A stretch of DNA of 64,000 nt from Macrotrachela quadricornifera (taxonomy: Eukaryota > Rotifera > Eurotatoria > Philodinida > Philodinidae), in contig JAJEKB010020275.1 of the NCBI GenBank assembly GCA_022393335.1, positions 155,745 through 219,744 of the forward strand. The letters are read 5' to 3'. The notes under the pieces are model-generated. The model was not told where the DNA came from. It ran no database searches and was given only the letters and a program-made list of their open reading frames with translations. The first letter of the stretch is position 1. Every line of letters starts with the position of its first letter. Position numbers and translations under genes: made by a program. Of the stretch, positions 57,930 to 64,000 are shown piece by piece.

Positions 57930-58573
57930 CATTGGCGGTGCGAAGTACTAAAAGCAGGGGGGGGATACTTTAGAAATTGGAGAAAATATAGAAATTTTTG
58001 AAAATCGGAGAATGTAGAAAAGAAGTTTAACGTTTCAGATTGTAGATGATTAAAATATTACTAAATAAGTAACCGAAAATATTTATTAAATTTTCTTAAA
58101 AACTTAAAACAAAAAAAAATAGATACTGGTGAATCTAAATTCGACGGTCAGTTTTGTTATTTAACCATTTTTCAAGAATTCTTGTATTCTGTAATTCATC
58201 CAAAATTAATGTTTCTAATGTACATCATAACAATGAATATAATTGTTCATCATTCATCGTCATTTGCAATATGTTTTTTATAATTTTCATTATGCTAAAG
58301 GATCTTTCTACATTTGCGACCGTGACAGGCATTATCAAAAGAAAATCAAATGCTCTTGCTAATAATGTGAGAGATTTATTTTTTGATTATGAGCAACAAA
58401 TTCTTTGAGCACTTCAATCGGGATCTTTGCTGCCAATTTCGGGGAATTTTAGATAAATTTTCTCTTCAAATGAGAGAAAACTTTAGTCGTATTTTCTTTT
58501 AAAATCGGAGAAAATTATTACCAGAATCAGAGCAGGAGTACCCTCCCCCTTCCCCCCATTCGCGCCGCCACTG
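57930..58573. mobile_element. internally deleted hAT element
   Basis: About 644 bp with inverted ends CATTGGCGGTGCGAA (left) and CAGTGGCGGCGCGAA (right, reverse complement), followed inward by G-runs. The ends are closely related to those of the MITE at 29954-30120. TGATCAT occurs at both borders and may be part of a target duplication, but it overlaps the termini and the exact end is uncertain. It contains the last part of a transposase on the minus strand. It is a plausible intermediate between a full element and the MITE. Confidence 0.8.
58130..58340 (-). pseudogene. hAT transposase C-terminal (dimerisation) fragment
   Basis: The minus strand reads MPVTVANVERSFSIMKIIKN followed by LQMTMNDEQLYSL, the hallmark C-terminal hAT dimerisation motif (P.S.A.VERSFS..K.IK..LR..M...L). 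A stop falls soon after YSLL, and the expected LLxI continuation is shifted. The catalytic and zinc-finger regions are absent. Confidence 0.85.
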
Positions 58574-59646
58574 ATCATAACGAACTGACAATAAGAAACA
58601 ATCTTAAATTGATATGAAAAATCTGTAACAGTTAATTATAAATTAATTTTGATACAATGAATTGAAGTTAATAATATTGTTGTATCTTAAAAAAATATTT
58701 CAATCTATTAGAAAAAGAATTTTTTCTTTGGGTCATTCCAATCTAGTACATATTCAGTCATACTCAAGGCGCATTGATTATTATTTATAGTGAGTAATTC
58801 TCCGCTGAATTATAATAATTAATTAGTTGCACAACTAATGAGAAAAAATGTTTCGATTTTTATACAATTTTCAGTTTTTCTTTTCACTTTATTATGTACA
58901 AAGATTTATAATTAATATCTTGAAACATTCTTACTTTTGAGAGATTTTTCATTATTTTAAATTTATTATTTTGTATCCAAATGACCTTATTTGCCAATTT
59001 GAATGTCATGAATATGTTGATGATGACGAAGTTACCTACATAGGTAAGTGAAGAATGTAGATCGTTCGTTCTGCTGTTTTCATATGATTTATTTTGTCAT
59101 CTGTACAACACTGTCATATTCCTTATTTTTCAAATGGGAGCAATTATAATAAGAAATATAAAACTGATTTGTTTTCGTTGTATAGCAAATGCCTGTCAAT
59201 TCACCATACGAAGAGAAGCATATAATATTTATTTTAAAAGAGACAGAAATAAGAGAGAATGTGAAGAAATGATGGAGAAAATTTGCATTCTCTTTGTATG
59301 TGATGAATAATACGACGAATAATTGCCGCAAAACGATAGAGCAAATGAATTTTATATTTATTATTATGATTGCTTCTGTTTGAAAAAAAAGAAATGTATA
59401 TAAGCAACAGAGAATGTCGTTTACTTACTTCATTCGTTAAAAGTAATTTCATCATCATCTGCACATTGCTGACATTTAAATTGAAGAACAAGGTCAACCT
59501 TTTTTCTTACTGCTGTTATTGTGAGTCTGTTCTTTTTCTTACATTTTGTCATATTAAACTATTTTCTTACTATCCATAAGTAATATTAGTTCGAACTAAT
59601 TTATATATTGTAGATAAATCATTTTTCATTGGAAATTAATTTAATT
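58574..59646. other. intergenic upstream of the FAD oxidoreductase
   Basis: AT-rich. A possible 5' UTR splice acceptor (ATATTGTAG) lies at about 59606-59612, just before the ATG at 59647, but no matching donor could be chosen. I recognise no gene. Confidence 0.5.
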
Positions 59647-61119
59647 ATGTCATCTGATACAATAACTGTCAATGATATCCATTCACAATTAAATTCTACT
59701 CGAGTGACTGAAATCATCAAGGTGGATTCAGCAGAAGCAATTCAAGAGATTGTATTGAAAGCTGCTCAAGAGAATCAGTTTATTTCTATCGCTGGAGGTC
59801 GACATGCTATGGGTGCTCAACAATTTGGTACTGATACTATATTGATAGATACAACTCAATTAAATCGAGTATTAAACTTTGATAAAGAAAAAGGTCTTAT
59901 TGAAATTGAATCTGGAATACAATGGCCACAATTGATTAGTTATCTTATTGAAACACAAAAAGATCTTCCTTGGTCACAACAATGGAGCATCATTCAGAAG
60001 CAAACTGGAGCAGATCGATTGTCCATTGGTGGAACATTATCATGCAATGCTCATGGTCGAGGATTGAAGATGCAACCTTTTGTTTCTAATGTTGAATCCT
60101 TTACTTTAATTGATGCAGCGGGAAAGTTTCATCAGTGCAGTCGGCAAGAAAATCACGAATTGTTCAGATTGGCTAGTGGTGGTTATGGTTTATTTGGTGT
60201 AATATATTCAGTAAAATTACGTTTATCACCTCGACAAAAATTACAGCGAATAGTAGAAGTCATTACAGTTGATAAAATACCAGAAGCTTTTGAACAACGT
60301 ATCCAAGATGGATTTCTCTATGGTGATTTTCAATTTTCTACTGATGATAAATCGGATGATTTTTTATATCGAGGTGTTTTTTCTTGTTATCGTCCTGTTG
60401 ATTCATCTACATCATTACCAAATGCTCAACAAGAGCTTTCTGAAGATAATTGGAGTGAACTTTTTTATCTTTCTCATGCTAACAAAGCTGAAGCTTTTCG
60501 TCAATATTCCACTTATTATCTCTCTACATCCGGTCAAATTTATGCATCTGATACTCATCAATTGGCTATTTATCTGGATGATTATCATCATGAACTTGAT
60601 CATCGTCTTGGTGGAACAGAACAAGCTACTGAAATCATCACCGAAATTTATGTTCCTCGCTCTCAATTGCCTGAATTTTTAGCTGAAGCTCGAGAAGATT
60701 TTGTAACCAATAATGTTAACATGGTCTATGGAACTGTTCGATTAATTGAACAAGATAATGAATGTTTTTTGACTTGGGCAAAAAAATCTTATGCTTGTAC
60801 TATCTTTAATCTAAACACTGTTCATACACCTGCTGGTATAGAACACTCAGCTGCTGCTTTTCGTCGTCTAATTGATATGGCTATTAAGCGTGGTGGTAGC
60901 TACTTTTTAACTTATCATAAATATGCTACTCGTCAACAAGTTGAAACATGTTATCCACAATTTGCTGAATTTCTCCAACTTAAAAAATTATACGATCCAC
61001 AAGAACGCTTTCAAAGTAATTGGTATCGTTTTTATCGAGAGATGTTTGCTTCAGAAGATTCAACATCTTACTCTATGAAGCCTCTAGTTTGGCCAGTAGA
61101 GCCTTCAAATGACTCTTAA
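59647..61119 (+). CDS. bacterial-type FAD-binding oxidoreductase, intronless
   Basis: 490-residue flavoenzyme of the VAO/PCMH superfamily (FAD-linked oxidase). The FAD-binding part has ISIAGGRHAMGAQQFG (GGRH at 50-53, the usual pyrophosphate loop), TGADRLSIGGTLSCNAHGRG at about 119-138 and ASGGYGLFGVIYSVKLRL near 176-193. The C-terminal half is a substrate cap ending in KKLYDPQERFQSNWYRFY, the common DP..RF..N closing motif of the family. The first ATG at 59647 is used; the frame extends to a TTG six codons earlier. No intron interrupts 1.47 kb, unlike most multi-domain genes here, and the sequence resembles bacterial homologues more than animal ones such as gulonolactone oxidase. Horizontal acquisition is a reasonable inference. 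The substrate is unknown, probably a small hydroxylated compound. Confidence 0.88.
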   Translation: MSSDTITVNDIHSQLNSTRVTEIIKVDSAEAIQEIVLKAAQENQFISIAGGRHAMGAQQFGTDTILIDTTQLNRVLNFDKEKGLIEIESGIQWPQLISYLIETQKDLPWSQQWSIIQKQTGADRLSIGGTLSCNAHGRGLKMQPFVSNVESFTLIDAAGKFHQCSRQENHELFRLASGGYGLFGVIYSVKLRLSPRQKLQRIVEVITVDKIPEAFEQRIQDGFLYGDFQFSTDDKSDDFLYRGVFSCYRPVDSSTSLPNAQQELSEDNWSELFYLSHANKAEAFRQYSTYYLSTSGQIYASDTHQLAIYLDDYHHELDHRLGGTEQATEIITEIYVPRSQLPEFLAEAREDFVTNNVNMVYGTVRLIEQDNECFLTWAKKSYACTIFNLNTVHTPAGIEHSAAAFRRLIDMAIKRGGSYFLTYHKYATRQQVETCYPQFAEFLQLKKLYDPQERFQSNWYRFYREMFASEDSTSYSMKPLVWPVEPSNDS

Positions 61120-62780
61120 ACAATATATATATATATGCTCTTCATTCCCTCTTACTGAAGAATTTCTCGCTTTTTCTTTTTTATACTATTTTATCATTTT
61201 ACTTTTCAATAATTCTTGCTTTGTTCTATTCCTATCCATTTTACATGTTTTAGTATTTCTTAAGATCAATTTGCATGTGTCTCTACTCTTCTCTTTTCAT
61301 TTGTAGAGTACAGCTTTCTCATTGATTGAACAAAAAATAAATCACTTAAACCGCTTTGATAATTCGATTTCGATGATTAGTGAAATGTTGATATTCATTG
61401 ATTAACTTAAACATACAAAAACAAAATATTTTATTATTGATTATCAATAATCGATGTCAACTAAAAGTTTTCTTTCTCAATCAATCTCGACGAAGAAGAA
61501 GAATGAATTCTCTGGCAATATATCAACAAATCGATTTTGTTGAAAGTCTTCTTTTCAATCTCCTCTGAGATTCAGTGGAAATTATTGAAGATAATGCGAA
61601 GAAAATTCTTGAAAAATATTATATTTACTCGAGCAGAGAGATATTATTCCAAAAAGATACATTAATACATGTCGAAGTGAATTGATTGTGACAGCCTTGG
61701 TTCTTGTCTTTCGAAACAATTTAAACAATCGAACATTAAAACAAGTTATTGTATCTCAGGCTTTTTTCATAACCTCTTAGCAAGATCAATGATACTAGAT
61801 CTAGACAGATCACATGTAGGAGTTCGAAAAAGTATAGCAATTGATTCTACTAGCTTTTCATTAGAATACATCAATTATGTACTTCATTCATAGGTGAGAT
61901 GGTACTAAATCTCAACACTCACTGGTCAACGTGCATTTTTCTAGTATTATATTGATTTTTGAAAATATTTCGATTACAATGCGTTTTTAAATATTGATCT
62001 TCTGAATGAGTTATAATAATAATGTCATCATCGAAACAAAATATGGACCAATTTAGTTGTTGTTTAAAGCATGTTGTGCGTATCCGAAGTTGATTAATTG
62101 TCTGATCAAAATGACGGTAGATCCACAATATATATTTGAATGATAATTCTGGTTTCCATAGAAAACATTCGATCAACAATTCATATATGATGCAGCGTAT
62201 TGACTATCAGTAGTTGATTTTTTCAAACTTTCATGAGATAGAAAATAATCAATACTCAGATGATGGTCAGAGCTGCCAATCGTACTCTAGCTTGGAGTAT
62301 AATACCTCATTTCGCTCTTTTGCACCCCATTTAGACTTATAAGTCTATAGTGTGATTAATTAATCTTCTAATGGAGATCTCTACAATAAAAAGTATTGGT
62401 AAATAAGTGACCAATCGATGTTGCTTAGAGCATATCAGATGTAGTGGCAGTAGCACTTTTTTTACTGATAGAAAGCTCGAAATAATTTTCTTTCTTTAGA
62501 AAAAGATAGAGAGTCTTTTGCTCTATTTTTCTATGCTATTTGATTACTCTTCATCTAATCTAATACTAATAAAATTTTGATAAAAACTGTTTTTTTGCTG
62601 GCATTCAGCTAGTTATTCCAGATCATAACGTATGGAGAATGTTCTATTTCATTTTATCATCGTTTAGCGTGTTATATTAGAGAACCAAGATATACCATCA
62701 GATGCAACGTGAAAAGTTCTCAGTTTATGAAAGGTTACTTATTTTATAGTCATACTTTTTTGTTTTCAAAAAGAGCAAAA
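61120..62780. other. intergenic, nothing recognised
   Basis: AT-rich, beginning with a short AT dinucleotide run (61122-61135). Only short unsupported frames occur. A perfect 12 bp palindrome (GACTTATAAGTC) lies near 62334. Confidence 0.5.
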
Positions 62781-62799
62781 CTTTGAGCGACCGAATTTC

Positions 62800-63744
62800 A
62801 ACATTGCTAAAACAAGATCTTTTTTCGGTAAGAGCCGTATTCATTCTTTTCCCATGTTATCTTCTTATTACTTGATATTTTTATTAGAAAAACAGAAAAC
62901 ACTGCCAGATGCAGCCTGATATAGATCAAGGAATAATATGTACTTTTAAGACGTATTATCATAAATATGCAGTTAAGTATATAATCGCACATTGGGCAAC
63001 TGTTTCAACGTCAGATAATATCAAGATTACAACATTAGATGCTACTGATTCGATTGCTGTTTTACGGCAAGCAGTTTCAGAAGTTACTGTGCGAAATACA
63101 TTTCGTTTAGCTGGTTTGCAAAGTGAAACACATAATCATTTATCTATAGTAATATTAGATAGTCCAACTGTATCACCAAAAGAAGATACAACAATTACTA
63201 ATAAATATGTTGAATGACTTTTTACAAAATATTAAAATTGTTAATCGGACAATGACAGCAACTGATTTTGTTGATAGTGATGATAATATGGTTTGATAAC
63301 AGTGAAAATATTTTAGTATGTGATGTTGATGAAAATGATGATAATAATGACTTTGCTTCTATCGATACACCACCAAAACTAACAGAAGTAATAGAAATGG
63401 TGCACAAACTTCGTTTATTGGCAACAGCACAACAACCACAATTACATAAATTAATTAGCGAATTAGAGTCAAAATTAACTGATCTTTATATTAATACAAA
63501 AAGTAAAAGACAAACGACTATTGAAAAGTTTTTCGATAGAAATATATGTAAATTCAAATGATAGAAGATGAACAAATGAGAAACAGTATGTAATTAGTTG
63601 ATAATTAGTAACGAACCCTATTTTTTGAAACTCTATACTTCATTTCATAGTGAGACGCATGAATCCTCCCATAGATGAACACCTCTCAATATTGAACATT
63701 TTTGAAAAAGTCGCAATGCTGTTCATTCAAGAGAGATTCTACTG
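62800..63744 (+). mobile_element. pogo/Tigger-type element, 5'-truncated
   Basis: The right end is well defined: it finishes ...GATTCTACTG at 63744 followed by TA, whose reverse complement CAGTAGAATCTCTCTTGAAT is a typical Tigger terminal repeat. Nearby subterminal inverted words (TGAACACCTCTCAATATTGAACA) fit the family. The transposase C-terminus lies inside. No left terminal repeat was found, so the 5' part is missing or too diverged; the start given is that of recognisable sequence. Confidence 0.75.
62909..63561 (+). pseudogene. pogo/Tigger (CENP-B-like) transposase C-terminal remnant
   Basis: MQPDIDQGIICTFKTYYHKY matches the (L/M)QP.DQG.I..FK..YR block of the DDE domain in pogo/Tigger transposases. 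VSEVTVRNTFRLAGL follows, corresponding to the usual V....I.NCF..AG(F/L) block. A second open part (63268-63561) contains acidic sequence and ends TTIEKFF, a common Tigger tail. Stops and frameshifts near 63217-63268 separate the parts, and the N-terminal HTH and first catalytic Asp residues are missing. Inactive. Confidence 0.82.
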
Positions 63745-64000
63745 TATATTATATTGATAAAATCATTCTGTCTAATAAATATAAAAAATGGCAATAATTT
63801 GTCAGAAAAAAAATCATATTAAATCAAAATAGTATGATTGTCATATACAAACTTTAAATATAAAAGGAAAGAAAAAGAAACATAGAATCGATGTAAAATG
63901 AGAAAAATGCTCGACCGTGACTATTACTCACAATGAAGAAGCAAAGGACAAAATTAATTTCTCATATACAAGCATGTACATGGTCAGATCATTATCTCAT
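63745..64000. other. window end, nothing recognised
   Basis: AT-rich flank after the Tigger element. No feature is seen. Confidence 0.6.

Noticed and set aside
58154..58408. 84-codon plus-strand frame in the hAT element
   Set aside because: Antisense of the recognisable hAT transposase C-terminus on the minus strand.
60269..60682. 137-codon plus-strand frame
   Set aside because: Out-of-frame shadow of the FAD oxidoreductase gene.
1..64000. CRISPR arrays, bacterial operons, phage genes
   Set aside because: Spliced genes, polymerase III tRNA signals and animal domain architectures show eukaryotic nuclear DNA; no spaced direct repeats of CRISPR type were seen.

Overview
The window looks like nuclear DNA of a bdelloid rotifer (Rotaria/Adineta type). 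This is inferred from several things together: AT-rich sequence; protein genes broken by very short GT-AG introns (mostly about 50-85 bp); short rhodopsin-like GPCRs of the kind expanded in bdelloids; an ADP-ribosyltransferase plus TPR gene; bacterial- or fungal-type metabolic genes; and many old DNA transposons (mariner, hAT, pogo/Tigger). No database search was possible, so the genus is not claimed.

Layout, left to right. 0.5-2.2 kb (minus): a two-exon F-box gene. 7.1-14.8 kb (minus): two tandem nine-exon paralogues encoding a signal peptide, two MAM domains, a Thr-rich stalk and a membrane anchor. The second copy carries a mariner insertion in intron 7 and a stop codon that removes the cytoplasmic tail. 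15-21 kb: gene-poor and repeat-rich. 21.1-22.2 kb (minus): a single-exon GPCR. 24.2-26.7 kb (minus): a type II membrane phosphodiesterase/nucleotide pyrophosphatase-like enzyme, with candidate alternative 5' exons near 28.7 kb. 29-36.4 kb: mobile-element country with two small hAT elements carrying target duplications, an AT-rich satellite, a solo Tigger-like end and a 1285 bp mariner with a dead transposase. 37.0-38.7 kb (minus): a three-exon cytochrome P450. 38.99-40.26 kb: a giant imperfect palindrome filling the space up to a two-exon GPCR (40.5-41.5 kb, minus). 43.9-46.4 kb (minus): a decayed ADP-ribosyltransferase/TPR gene. 47.5-49.1 kb (plus): a three-exon GPCR. 51.3 and 54.6-54.8 kb: two small secreted eight-cysteine proteins. 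56.4 kb: tRNA-Thr(UGU). 56.9-57.5 kb (minus): a broken acetate-transporter (GPR1/FUN34/YaaH) gene. 57.9-58.6 kb: a deleted hAT element. 59.6-61.1 kb (plus): an intronless bacterial-type FAD oxidoreductase. 62.8-63.7 kb: a pogo/Tigger remnant.

The genes do not form an operon or one pathway. Themes are surface sensing and adhesion (MAM proteins, GPCRs), detoxification and metabolism (P450, FAD oxidase, phosphodiesterase), probable acquired genes at different stages of fixation or decay, and heavy sculpting by class II transposons and fold-back repeats. Exon joins were worked out by hand from splice consensus and reading phase; every multi-exon model below is phase-consistent throughout. No clear new molecular system was found. 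The most unusual items are the 1.27 kb palindrome, the unevenly diverged MAM gene pair, the membrane/stalk-linked phosphodiesterase with alternative 5' exons, and the live/dead pair of probable horizontally acquired genes.
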